Shown: positions 51,437 through 59,420 of the stretch, in pieces
Numbering within the stretch: position 1 is the stretch's first letter
How the letters are laid out: the number at the start of each line of letters is the position of its first letter
Assembly: GCF_019924635.1 (NCBI RefSeq)
Contig: NZ_CP065037.1
Span: 930,001-994,000 of the forward strand
From: Leifsonia sp. ZF2019
GTDB lineage: Bacteria > Actinomycetota > Actinomycetes > Actinomycetales > Microbacteriaceae
DNA: 64,000 nt
Direction: 5' to 3'
The notes under the pieces: generated by a model
What the model saw: the letters and a program-made list of their open reading frames with translations, nothing else
The model's database searches: none
What the model was told of the DNA's origin: nothing
Made by a program: the position numbers and the translations under genes

Positions 51437-52518
51437 CCGTCGGCGTCATCGGCGTCGGGAACATCAGCGCCCAGTACTTCGCCGAGTTCCCGAAGCTCCC
51501 CGGCCTGCGGCTGGCGGCGGTCGCCGACCTCGACGTCGCCCGCGCCGCGGCGGTGGGGGAGGCGCAGGGCGTCCGCGGCGTCTCCGTCGACGATCTGCTC
51601 GCGGATCCGCGCATCGACGCCGTGCTCAACCTGACCGTCCCGCAGGCGCATGCCGAGGTCGCCCTCCGCGTGCTCGACGCCGGCAAGCACGTCTACGGTG
51701 AGAAGCCCCTCGCCCTCACGACCGCCGAGGCCGCGCCCGTGCTCGCGCGCGCGGCCGAGCGCGGGCTGCGCGTCGGCAGCGCACCGGACACCGTGCTCGG
51801 CACCGGCATCCAGACGGCGCGCGCCGTCATCGATGCGGGTCGCATCGGCGACCCCGTCGCGGCCGCGGTCGCCTGGAGCGCCCCCGGCCACGAGCTCTGG
51901 CATCCCGCCCCCGCGTTCTACTACCAGCCGGGCGGCGGCCCGCTGTTCGACATGGGCCCGTACTACCTGACCAGCCTGGTCACCTTCTTCGGCCCGGTCG
52001 TGCGCGTCTCCGGCGTCGCCGGCCGTTCCGCCCGTGAGCGCACCGTCGCGACCGGCCCCCTCGCCGGAACACCCGTCCCGGTGGATGTCGACACCCATGT
52101 GACCGCCATCCTGGAGCACGCTTCCGGGGCCGTATCGACCGTCACGGTCTCGTTCGAGGTGTGGGCGACCCGCCTGCCGCTGTTCGAGGTGCACGGCACC
52201 GCCGGGAGCATCGCCGTGCCGGACCCCAACCGGTTCTCCGACCCGGTGCTCGTCGCGACCGCCGACGACCGCACGTTCCGGGAGGTGTCCGTCGCCGCCG
52301 GCTATCCGGACGCGGGACGCGGCGTCGGCCTGGCGGACATGGCCCGCGCGATCGACACCGACCGCCCGCACCGGGCCTCCGGCGACCTGGCCTTCCACGT
52401 GCTCGACATCATGGAATCCATCCTGACCGCTGGCCGCGCGCACGCGGTCGTGGAGGTGACGTCGACGGTGGAGCGGCCGGAGGCCGTGCCGCCGGGGGAG
52501 CGTCCGGACACCTGGTGA
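51421..52518 (+). CDS. Gfo/Idh/MocA-family oxidoreductase
   Basis: A 365-residue oxidoreductase that starts at GTG 51421, inside the end of the ThuA gene. The Rossmann loop is VGVIGVGNISAQYFAEFPKL, the family motif is GEKPLALTTAEAAPVL, and the substrate-domain segment is GPLFDMGPYYLTSLVTFFGP. It resembles the 24405 enzyme over the whole length (APDTVLGTGIQTAR versus APDTILGEGIQNAH), so the two are paralogues working in different operons. Substrate unknown. Confidence 0.91.
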   Translation: MGRPLTVGVIGVGNISAQYFAEFPKLPGLRLAAVADLDVARAAAVGEAQGVRGVSVDDLLADPRIDAVLNLTVPQAHAEVALRVLDAGKHVYGEKPLALTTAEAAPVLARAAERGLRVGSAPDTVLGTGIQTARAVIDAGRIGDPVAAAVAWSAPGHELWHPAPAFYYQPGGGPLFDMGPYYLTSLVTFFGPVVRVSGVAGRSARERTVATGPLAGTPVPVDVDTHVTAILEHASGAVSTVTVSFEVWATRLPLFEVHGTAGSIAVPDPNRFSDPVLVATADDRTFREVSVAAGYPDAGRGVGLADMARAIDTDRPHRASGDLAFHVLDIMESILTAGRAHAVVEVTSTVERPEAVPPGERPDTW

Positions 52519-52545
52519 CGACTCCCGTCGGACCAACGCGGCTGA

Positions 52546-53904
52546 TCAGTCGCCTCCGATGCGGACCTGCCCCCGGATCCACTGTCCGACGTCCCCGCCG
52601 ACACCGTCGAGCACCGACAGATGGGTGGCACCCGGGACGATCGAGGTCGTCAGAAGGCGCTGCGGGGCGGCGTGTGCGAAGGCGGCCACCCGCGCCGGGT
52701 CGAAGACCTCGTCGCGCGAGCCGATCCACACGCCGACGGGGTGGCGGAGACGGCTCAGGATCCCGCGCGCGTCGGTGACGTTCTGGCCGATCGCCATGGC
52801 CGCGGTGTAGCGGGGGATGAGCCCGGAGCGTACCTGTGCGGGCGTGTAGGCGAACGCGACGGCGTCCCGGTGTGCATCGACCAGCCCGTTGCTGAGGGTG
52901 GCCGCGACGAGCGGGGGCTGGCAGACCGTGGCGAAGTTCGACGCGTCGGCGACCGACTCCGTGCCGGAGTGGAGGCCGAAGTCGGGTGCGACGAGCACGT
53001 ATCCACGCACCCGGGAACCGAGTGACGCCGCGCTGTTGAGCACGATCCCCGCGCCGGCCGAGTGGCCGCCGACGAACACCGGCAGGCCGGGATGCGCCCG
53101 GGACGCGACGCCGACCGCGGTCGAGGTGTCCGAGACCAGCTGACCGGGGGACGGGGTGTCGCCGCGCGGGCCACCGGAGGCGCCGTGGCCGCGGACATCG
53201 AACAGATAGGCGGCGACGCCGCTCTCGGCCAGAGCGTGTCCGAAGCCCAGGTATCCGAGCGTGCTGTTCGCACCCGAGCCGTGGAAGAAGACGAGCGAGG
53301 CGATCGGATGGGCGGGTGCGAACGCGTAGTAGGCCAGCCGTGTGCCGTCGGTCGCCCGCGCCGTCCCGGACGGTCGCATCCCTGCGCCGCTGCTCGGACC
53401 GGTCGACGAGACGTCCAGCCCGCTCGCGCTGACACGGGGGAAGGAGCAGGGGGCGCTCACGGCCGCTGCGCCCGCTGCGGTCATGCCGGCGAGCACGATG
53501 ACGGTGACCCCGACCGCCCCGCCGAGGCGCCGGGCACCGAAGGCGGGCGGTGTCCACCGGCGGCCGGCTGCGGGAATCAGCGCGAGAATCGCCGACGCCA
53601 CTCCGAGGGCGGCGGGGACGGATCCCGCCGCGCCGCCGCCGACGGCCAGGTGGATGACTCCTGCCGTGAGGGCGGAGACGGCGGCCGAGCCGATCCACCA
53701 CCGCCCGGACCGCCCGGGACGGCGCTGCAGGATCACCCCGACCCAGAACAGCACTGCGGCCCCGAGCAGGATCCCGCCGGCGACGGGCAGGCCGGCGGAG
53801 GCCCAGGGACCGACATCGGCGATACCGACGGCAAGGGCGATGGCGCCGGCGACGGTGGCGAGAACGCGGGAGGCGGAGACGGAAACCGGAATGCGGGAGG
53901 ACAT
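52546..53904 (-). CDS. Membrane-anchored alpha/beta hydrolase (lysophospholipase-like)
   Basis: A 452-residue protein. The first 155 residues contain four hydrophobic segments (for example VLATVAGAIALAVGIADVG and LGVASAILALIPAAG), and the rest is an alpha/beta hydrolase. The oxyanion region is VFFHGSGANS, the nucleophile Ser282 lies in GGHSAGAGIVL, the Asp in WIGSRDEVFDPA and the His in PGATHLSVLDG. This matches the monoacylglycerol lipase/lysophospholipase group. The catalytic domain is probably on the outside face if four helices are present, but topology is not certain. It is not obviously linked to the sugar genes. Confidence 0.87.
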   Translation of the reverse strand: MSSRIPVSVSASRVLATVAGAIALAVGIADVGPWASAGLPVAGGILLGAAVLFWVGVILQRRPGRSGRWWIGSAAVSALTAGVIHLAVGGGAAGSVPAALGVASAILALIPAAGRRWTPPAFGARRLGGAVGVTVIVLAGMTAAGAAAVSAPCSFPRVSASGLDVSSTGPSSGAGMRPSGTARATDGTRLAYYAFAPAHPIASLVFFHGSGANSTLGYLGFGHALAESGVAAYLFDVRGHGASGGPRGDTPSPGQLVSDTSTAVGVASRAHPGLPVFVGGHSAGAGIVLNSAASLGSRVRGYVLVAPDFGLHSGTESVADASNFATVCQPPLVAATLSNGLVDAHRDAVAFAYTPAQVRSGLIPRYTAAMAIGQNVTDARGILSRLRHPVGVWIGSRDEVFDPARVAAFAHAAPQRLLTTSIVPGATHLSVLDGVGGDVGQWIRGQVRIGGD

Positions 53905-54101
53905 GCCTTCACGCTAAGAACGCCCGGCCGCGATCGGATCGACCCGTGAGTGGACCCGAGGTGGAGATCCGGCCTCCGCTGAGGTTCGCCCCCGCGCTGT
54001 TCGACGCACCGGGGAACGGAGCCTTCGCCGCACATCCATTTCGCGGAGGCCCGCCTTCGACGATGGAGATGCGGGCGCTCTGTGCAGGTCCGGCTCGACC
54101 G

Positions 54102-54836
54102 TCAGCGGGTCGCGTCGACGGCGGTCGTCGCCACCCACGGTCCGCTCCACCAGCCGCGCCAGCCCAGCGGAGCGGTCGTCACGGTGAGGCCCGCGGCGCG
54201 GAGGTCATCGGCGTATTCGCCGGCGCGGCGGATGTCGGCGATGACGATGCGACCGCCGGGCGCAAGGACCCGCACAGCCTCTCCGATCGCCCGGCGGCGT
54301 GCCTCGCGAGTCTGGATGTTGTGGATCGCGAGGCTCGCGGTCACCAGCTCGAAGGAGCCATCGGGATAGGGGAGCTCGGTCATGTCCCCGGTCTCGAACC
54401 GGACTCGATCCTCGACGCCGTTGACCGCCGCGTTGGCCTGAGCTGCGGTGAGCGTGTTGCCGGACTGGTCGACCGAGCGCCAGAGGTCGATGCCCGTCAC
54501 GGTCATCCCCGGGAACCGCAGCGCGGCCATGATCGAGACAGTGCCGTGCCCGCATCCCACGTCGAGGATGGAGGCGCCGGGAGGAAGCGTCACCCGGTCG
54601 AGAAGCCCGTCCCAGAGTATGAACTTGCCGCGCAGCGAGGTGTGCCAATAGAGCACCGCGCCCGCCGCCGAGGCCACCGTGACCAGACCGAGGATCACGA
54701 CCACCCACCACCAGGCTTCCCAGAGCGTGGCGGCAGCGACGGTGAGCGCCGCGTAGACGACGGTGTAGCCCACCCACATCCACGGCACCCACGGGGCATC
54801 GATGCCATAGTCGCCGTGCGGTCTCTGCGTCGCCAT
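54102..54836 (-). CDS. Class I SAM-dependent methyltransferase with N-terminal membrane helices
   Basis: A 244-residue protein. Two hydrophobic helices (MWVGYTVVYAALTVAAATLW and WWWVVVILGLVTVASAAGAV) precede a methyltransferase domain with motif I ILDVGCGHGTVSIMAAL, an acidic loop TGIDLW, and post-motif LVTASLAIHNI. The anchor suggests a membrane-associated or lipid substrate, which I cannot name. It is divergent from a PadR-type regulator with an operator in the 49-base gap, and AGGAGGG precedes its ATG on the minus strand. Confidence 0.88.
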   Translation of the reverse strand: MATQRPHGDYGIDAPWVPWMWVGYTVVYAALTVAAATLWEAWWWVVVILGLVTVASAAGAVLYWHTSLRGKFILWDGLLDRVTLPPGASILDVGCGHGTVSIMAALRFPGMTVTGIDLWRSVDQSGNTLTAAQANAAVNGVEDRVRFETGDMTELPYPDGSFELVTASLAIHNIQTREARRRAIGEAVRVLAPGGRIVIADIRRAGEYADDLRAAGLTVTTAPLGWRGWWSGPWVATTAVDATR

Positions 54837-54847
54837 CCGAACCCTCC

Positions 54848-54863
54848 TACTATAGTTTTAGTA
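54848..54863. promoter_or_regulatory. PadR-type operator TACTATAGTTTTAGTA
   Basis: A 16-base palindrome with arms TACTA/TAGTA, the spaced palindrome usual for PadR-family proteins, lying between the divergent methyltransferase and PadR genes. It is unusually AT-rich for this genome. Confidence 0.7.
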
Positions 54864-54885
54864 AGTGTAGAAGGAGGAAGCGGGG

Positions 54886-55440
54886 ATGTCGAGACGGAGC
54901 ACACGCCTGATGGTGCTGGGTGTCGTCGCTTACCGGAATCCGATCAGTGGGTACGGGATCGAGAAGACCCTCGACGAGTGGGCCGTCTCTCGATGGACCA
55001 CGATCGCACCGGCATCGATCTACCAGCAGCTCCGCACCCTCACTGCCCAGGGTGCTGTCGAGCCCGTGGCGGGCTCGCGCGGGCGAGCCGCCGAGCACCG
55101 TTGCACTCCCGCCGGGCACGAGCAGCTGCGCCGGCTCCTGCTCGAGCTGCTCCACGAGCGCGACTTCCGCCCGATGAGCCTGCTTCCGCTGCTCTACTTC
55201 ACCCCCAGCCTGACCAGCGAGGAGCTGGACGCGGGACTCGCCTCCCGCATCCGGCTCCTCGACCAAGCACTCGAGAGCGAGGATGCGATGATCGCTCGCT
55301 CGGAGGAGCTCGGCCCCTCGCATGTGACCGAGATCTTCCGGCTCACCTGGCGCGGCCTCCGCGCCGACCGGGACTGGTGCGCGGAATACCGCGCTCGCCT
55401 CCGCGCAAACCACTCAGGAAGTCGCACTTCCGACCCGTGA
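54886..55440 (+). CDS. PadR-family transcriptional regulator
   Basis: A 184-residue PadR protein. The N-terminal winged helix is LMVLGVVAYRNPISGYGIEK, with the following SIYQQLRTLTAQGAVEPVAG and the wing AEHRCTPAGHEQL. The C-terminal half is helical (dimerisation). ATG 54886 follows GAAGGAGG at 54870-54877. Its neighbour is a methyltransferase with a TACTATAGTTTTAGTA operator between them, the usual design of a PadR repressor beside one target. Confidence 0.9.
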   Translation: MSRRSTRLMVLGVVAYRNPISGYGIEKTLDEWAVSRWTTIAPASIYQQLRTLTAQGAVEPVAGSRGRAAEHRCTPAGHEQLRRLLLELLHERDFRPMSLLPLLYFTPSLTSEELDAGLASRIRLLDQALESEDAMIARSEELGPSHVTEIFRLTWRGLRADRDWCAEYRARLRANHSGSRTSDP

Positions 55441-55639
55441 CGAGCTCGCATTCCCGCTACCGCTCGAGAAGCGGCAACGATCCCCATCGTGTCGTGTCTG
55501 CCGTGAGCGGCGCGTCCACCCGCGATCGGGCGGCGCCCAGACCATGTGGGCCGTTCGGCCATCCGGAGAGCCGACCAGATGCAGCCGACCAGGAGGCAGC
55601 GCGCAGGACGACGTCGCATCTGCGACCTCCGCGCGGGGC

Positions 55640-55645
55640 TATTGT
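55640..55645 (+). promoter_or_regulatory. -10 of a probably leaderless ROK mRNA
   Basis: TATTGT ends 6 bases before ATG 55652, and no ribosome site is present. The 210 bases upstream (55441-55651) otherwise show nothing I can assign. Confidence 0.45.
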
Positions 55646-55651
55646 CGGATC

Positions 55652-56875
55652 ATGTCGTCGCCCTCCGAGCTCAGCACCGTGCGGCACGCCACGGGCGGCG
55701 CGACGGACGCGCTACGGCGGAACAATCTGGCGACCGTCCTCGGGCTCGTGCATCGGGAGGGGGCGCTCTCCCGCAGCGACCTGACGCGCCTGACCGGGCT
55801 CAACCGGTCGACCGTCGGCGACCTGGTCGGTGAGCTGGCGGCGCTCGGGCTGGTGGTCGTGGACGAGTCACCCGCTTCCGTCGCCGAGCCGGGTGTGCGT
55901 GCGGCCCGCGGGCGGCCGAGCCCGCTCGTCCGCGTCTCCGACCAGGTGGCGGCGGTGGCCGTGAACCCGGAGGTCGACGCCGTCATCATCGGGCTGGTCG
56001 GGCTGGGCGGGCGGGTGCTCAAGCGCATCCGGGTCGAGACTGCGTCCGCGCGGAGCGTGGGGGAGACGGTCGGCCTGGCGTCGGCGGGCATCGCGGGGAT
56101 GCTCGCGGGGGAGACGGGGATTCGGGTCGCCGGCATCGGCGTCGCCGTGCCCGGTCAGGTGCGGCTCTCCGACGGCATGGTGCGGGAGGCCACCCACTTC
56201 GGCTGGGTCGACGAGCCGCTGGCCGCCATGCTGGGGGAGTCGACGGGGCTTCGGGTGTGGGCGGCCAACGCCGCCGTCCTCGGGCTCCGGGCCGAGAGCG
56301 CGTTCGGAGCCGGGCGCGGGATCGACGATCTCGTCTACATGATCGGCGGTGCCTCGGGCATCGGTGGCGGCGGGATCAGCGGCGGCCGCTTGCTCACCGG
56401 GGCCTCCGGCTACGCGGGCGAGTTCGGTCACACGTTCGTCCGCTCCGACGGGCGCGCGTGCCCCTGCGGTGCGCGCGGATGCCTCGAGGCGGAGGTCACG
56501 CAGGCCGAACTGCTCGCCGCGGTGGGCCTCGACTCCGCGCAGGCCGCAGAGCTGGCCGATCGACTGATCGCGACCGATGACCCTGTCGCGCGCGCGGTCG
56601 TGGAACGGCAGTACGAATCCCTCCGCATCGCGACCCGCAGCGCCGTCAACGTCTTCAACCCGTCCGTCGTCGTGCTCGGCGGATTCCTCGCCGCGTTGTA
56701 CCGGGGAGCTCAGGCGCACGGCGCGCCCGACGTGCTCGGCGACGTGATCCACTCGTCGCGGGACGGCGTCGCCGTGACCGAGGCGTTGCTCGGCACCGAC
56801 CAGATGCTGATCGGCGCCGCCGAGCTCGTGTTCGCCGAGCTCATCGCGGACCCGGCGCGCGCGCTCGCCGCGTAG
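55652..56875 (+). CDS. ROK-family transcriptional regulator (XylR/NagC type)
   Basis: A 407-residue ROK repressor. Residues about 15-75 form a winged helix (TVLGLVHREGALSRSDLTRL, TGLNRSTVGDLVGELAALGL). The kinase-like ROK domain carries DDLVYMIGGASGIGGGGISG and the zinc/ROK signature GHTFVRSDGRACPCGARGCL, with the His and CxCGxxGC intact. The start ATG 55652 is preceded by TATTGT at -12 to -7. It stands before the alpha-xyloside transport operon, whose promoter carries two ROK-type sites, and is its probable repressor. A second ROK gene closes the cluster at 62582. Confidence 0.93.
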   Translation: MSSPSELSTVRHATGGATDALRRNNLATVLGLVHREGALSRSDLTRLTGLNRSTVGDLVGELAALGLVVVDESPASVAEPGVRAARGRPSPLVRVSDQVAAVAVNPEVDAVIIGLVGLGGRVLKRIRVETASARSVGETVGLASAGIAGMLAGETGIRVAGIGVAVPGQVRLSDGMVREATHFGWVDEPLAAMLGESTGLRVWAANAAVLGLRAESAFGAGRGIDDLVYMIGGASGIGGGGISGGRLLTGASGYAGEFGHTFVRSDGRACPCGARGCLEAEVTQAELLAAVGLDSAQAAELADRLIATDDPVARAVVERQYESLRIATRSAVNVFNPSVVVLGGFLAALYRGAQAHGAPDVLGDVIHSSRDGVAVTEALLGTDQMLIGAAELVFAELIADPARALAA

Positions 56876-56916
56876 TCTTGGCGCCTCCCGGCCCGGGCTC
56901 ACCCACTGGGCTTCCA

Positions 56917-56936
56917 TTGTTGTGTTCGCAAACTAA
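56917..56936. promoter_or_regulatory. ROK-type operator 1 of the alpha-xyloside operon
   Basis: TTGTTGTGTTCGCAAACTAA. It aligns with TTGTTGTTTCGATAAACT upstream of xylA and with the site at 57004. It is about 65 bases upstream of the -35 of this operon. Confidence 0.65.
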
Positions 56937-56979
56937 TCGGTTTCCTTTGCGTTGCTTGGTATCCGGCGAAGAAATCTGC

Positions 56980-57025
56980 TTGCAATCTCCTGCACCGTCG
57001 TTTATGTTGTGTTCGTCAACAAAAT
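56980..57025 (+). promoter_or_regulatory. Promoter and ROK-type operator 2 of the alpha-xyloside operon
   Basis: TTGCAA (56980-56985), a 17-base spacer and TATGTT (57003-57008) give a strong promoter with a start near 57015. The operator ATGTTGTGTTCGTCAACA (57004-57021) overlaps the -10, so binding would occlude RNA polymerase. Confidence 0.72.
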
Positions 57026-57085
57026 GCATCGGAGTGGCTGCGAGACCTGCAGACGCGCGTCCACTCCACTACAAGGAGGTAAACG

Positions 57086-58396
57086 ATGCGCACGAGGCAC
57101 CTCGCACTGGGCGCCGCTCTCGCCGCCGGTGCACTGCTGCTGGCGGGCTGCTCCGGCACGTCCGACGCCGGCTCGGACAGCACCGACGGAACCGGCAAGA
57201 CCCTCACCCTCTGGCACTACGAGGGCGAGGACTCCGCGATGGGCAAGGCCTGGAACCAGGCCATCGCCGACTTCGAGAAGGAGACGGGAGCGAAGGTGAA
57301 ATTCGAGGCGAAAGCCTTCGAGCAGATCCGCTCCACCGCCTCCCAGGTCCTCAACTCCAACGAGGCCCCGGACATCCTCGAGTACAACAAGGGCAACGCG
57401 ACCGCCGGCCTGCTGGCCAGCCAGGGCCTGCTCACCAACCTCGACGACGCCGTGAAGAAGTACGGCTGGGACACGAAGCTCGCATCGAGCCTCCAGACCA
57501 CCGCCAAGTATGACGATAAGGGCATCATGGGGTCGGGTTCCTGGTACGGCATCCCGAACTACGGCGAGTACGTCGAGGTCTACTACAACAAGGACATGTT
57601 CGCGAAGTACGGCATCGAGGTGCCGAAGACGCAGGACGAGTTCGTCGCCGCGCTGCAGAAGTTCAAGGACAACGGCATCACCCCGCTCGCGGAGTCGGCG
57701 GCCGAATACCCGCTCGGCCAGCTCTGGTACCAGCTCGCGCTGACCAAGGCCGACCGCTCCTTCGTCGACGACTACCAGCTCTACAAGGGCAAGGTCGACT
57801 GGCAGGGCAGCGAGCTCGCGTACGCGACGAAGACCGTCGACGACTGGGTGCAGAAGGGCTACATCTCGAAGGACGCCTCCGGGCTGAAGGCGGAGGACGC
57901 CGGGACCGCGTTCATCGCGGGCAAGTACCCGATCTTCTTCTCCGGCAGCTGGTGGTACGGCCGGTTCCAGTCCGAGATCACGAACTACGACTGGGGCACC
58001 TTCCTCTACCCGGGAACGAAGATGTCGCCCGGCTCGGCCGGCAACATGTGGGTCATCCCCGAGAACGCCAAGAACAAGGGGCTCGCCGAGAAGTTCATCG
58101 ACATCACGATGAGCGACAAGATCCAGGCCCTCATCGGCAACAACGGCGGCGTGCCCGTCGCGGCGAAGACCAGCGACATCACCGACGAGAAGTCGAAGGA
58201 GCTGATCGCCAACTTCAACACCCTCACCGGGGAGGACGGCATCGCCTTCTACCCCGACTGGCCCACCCCGACCTTCTACGACCAGCTGAACGCCGGTCTG
58301 CAGGAGCTCATCAACGGGACGAAGGACCCGGCCGCCGTCAACAAGGAGCTCGGCAGCGAGTACCAGGACGGCGTCGACCAGATCGTCAACCAGTAA
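57086..58396 (+). CDS. Sugar ABC transporter substrate-binding lipoprotein, family 1
   Basis: A 436-residue lipoprotein. HLALGAALAAGALLLAGC gives the signal and lipobox (Cys at about residue 22), and the mature protein opens TLTLWHYEGEDSAMGKAWNQ. Family 1 proteins bind mono- and oligosaccharides. Mid-protein GSGSWYGIPNYGEYVEVYYN and late TFLYPGTKMSPGSAGNMWVI fit that family. It heads the operon with two permeases and an alpha-xylosidase, so an alpha-xylosylated oligosaccharide such as isoprimeverose or a xyloglucan fragment is the likely ligand. The ribosome site is AAGGAGG, 7 bases before the ATG. Confidence 0.94.
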   Translation: MRTRHLALGAALAAGALLLAGCSGTSDAGSDSTDGTGKTLTLWHYEGEDSAMGKAWNQAIADFEKETGAKVKFEAKAFEQIRSTASQVLNSNEAPDILEYNKGNATAGLLASQGLLTNLDDAVKKYGWDTKLASSLQTTAKYDDKGIMGSGSWYGIPNYGEYVEVYYNKDMFAKYGIEVPKTQDEFVAALQKFKDNGITPLAESAAEYPLGQLWYQLALTKADRSFVDDYQLYKGKVDWQGSELAYATKTVDDWVQKGYISKDASGLKAEDAGTAFIAGKYPIFFSGSWWYGRFQSEITNYDWGTFLYPGTKMSPGSAGNMWVIPENAKNKGLAEKFIDITMSDKIQALIGNNGGVPVAAKTSDITDEKSKELIANFNTLTGEDGIAFYPDWPTPTFYDQLNAGLQELINGTKDPAAVNKELGSEYQDGVDQIVNQ

Positions 58397-58400
58397 CCCT

Positions 58401-58443
58401 CCGCGCAGGCCGGCCGTCGCGACAGGGCGGCCGGCCCGCGCGG
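58401..58443 (+). terminator. Intercistronic GC hairpin after the binding-protein gene
   Basis: Arms 58401-58416 and 58428-58443 pair at 15 of 16 bases with an 11-base loop and no T-run. It parallels the hairpin at 14551-14585 and probably stabilises the upstream mRNA or partly terminates, giving more binding protein than permease. Confidence 0.7.
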
Positions 58444-58463
58444 CCCACAGCAAGGAGCAACGC

Positions 58464-59420
58464 ATGGTCGCAGTCGACGTGCGCGCGGCGTCGCGGAAGC
58501 GCGGCGGAGACTCGCTGCTGCCGAGCAGCGGCCGCGGATCGTTCTGGTGGTACCTGCTGCCGGGGTTCGTCCTGCTCGCGGTGATCGTCCTGATCCCGCT
58601 GGTCTGGAACGTCTACCTCAGCTTCACGAGCTACCGCGGCATCCGCCCGCCCAAGTTCATCGGCGTCAGCAACTGGGTGCGCCTGTTCGGCGACGACAAG
58701 TTCTGGACGTCGTTCGGCAACTCGATCGCCATGATCGTCGCGATGGTGGTCATCCCCACCCTCCTCGGCCTCATCCTGGCCGCGATGCTGTTCGACCTCG
58801 TCGGCAAGAAGTTCGGCGGGAGGCTCGCGAGCTTCCTACGGGCGACCTACTACCTGCCGCAGATCCTGCCGGTGGTCATCGCGGCCATCGTGATCGGCTG
58901 GATCCTGCGGCCCGACAACGGCGCGCTCAACACCATCCTCGCCGCGATCGGGCTGGGCGACCTCCAGCACAACTGGCTGGGCAGCCCGGACACCGCGCTC
59001 GCGTCGATCATGGCCGTCATGGTCTGGGTGCAGCTCGGCTACCCGATCGTCATCTTCATGGCCGCCCTGCAGCGCGTCGACCCCGAGCTGTACGAGGCGG
59101 CGGAGCTGGACGGCGCCAACTGGTTCCAGCGGTTCCGCGCCATCACCGTCTCGATCATCCGCCCGGAGATCTTCGTCGTCACCCTCACCTGCACCATCGC
59201 GGCGCTGAAGGTGTTCGGCCCGGTCTACACCCTCACCCGCGGCGGCCCGGGCACCGCGACCATGGTGCCGAGCTACTACTCCTACAGCGAGTTCTTCCAG
59301 AGCCAGCAGGTGGGATACGGCGCCACGATCGCGACCGCGTTGACCGTGGTCATCGTCGCCGTCGCCATCCTCTTCATCGTCGCCCAGAACCGGGCGGAGC
59401 GCCGGGAGAACGAGAGCTGA
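58464..59420 (+). CDS. Carbohydrate ABC transporter permease, MalF type
   Basis: A 318-residue permease with six helices. The N-terminus SFWWYLLPGFVLLAVIVLIP contains helix 1, and the EAA coupling motif is ELYEAAELDGANWFQRFRAI. The stop overlaps the next ATG (TGATG). ATG 58464 follows AAGGAGCAACGC. Like the xylose operon, no ATPase is encoded here. Confidence 0.94.
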   Translation: MVAVDVRAASRKRGGDSLLPSSGRGSFWWYLLPGFVLLAVIVLIPLVWNVYLSFTSYRGIRPPKFIGVSNWVRLFGDDKFWTSFGNSIAMIVAMVVIPTLLGLILAAMLFDLVGKKFGGRLASFLRATYYLPQILPVVIAAIVIGWILRPDNGALNTILAAIGLGDLQHNWLGSPDTALASIMAVMVWVQLGYPIVIFMAALQRVDPELYEAAELDGANWFQRFRAITVSIIRPEIFVVTLTCTIAALKVFGPVYTLTRGGPGTATMVPSYYSYSEFFQSQQVGYGATIATALTVVIVAVAILFIVAQNRAERRENES

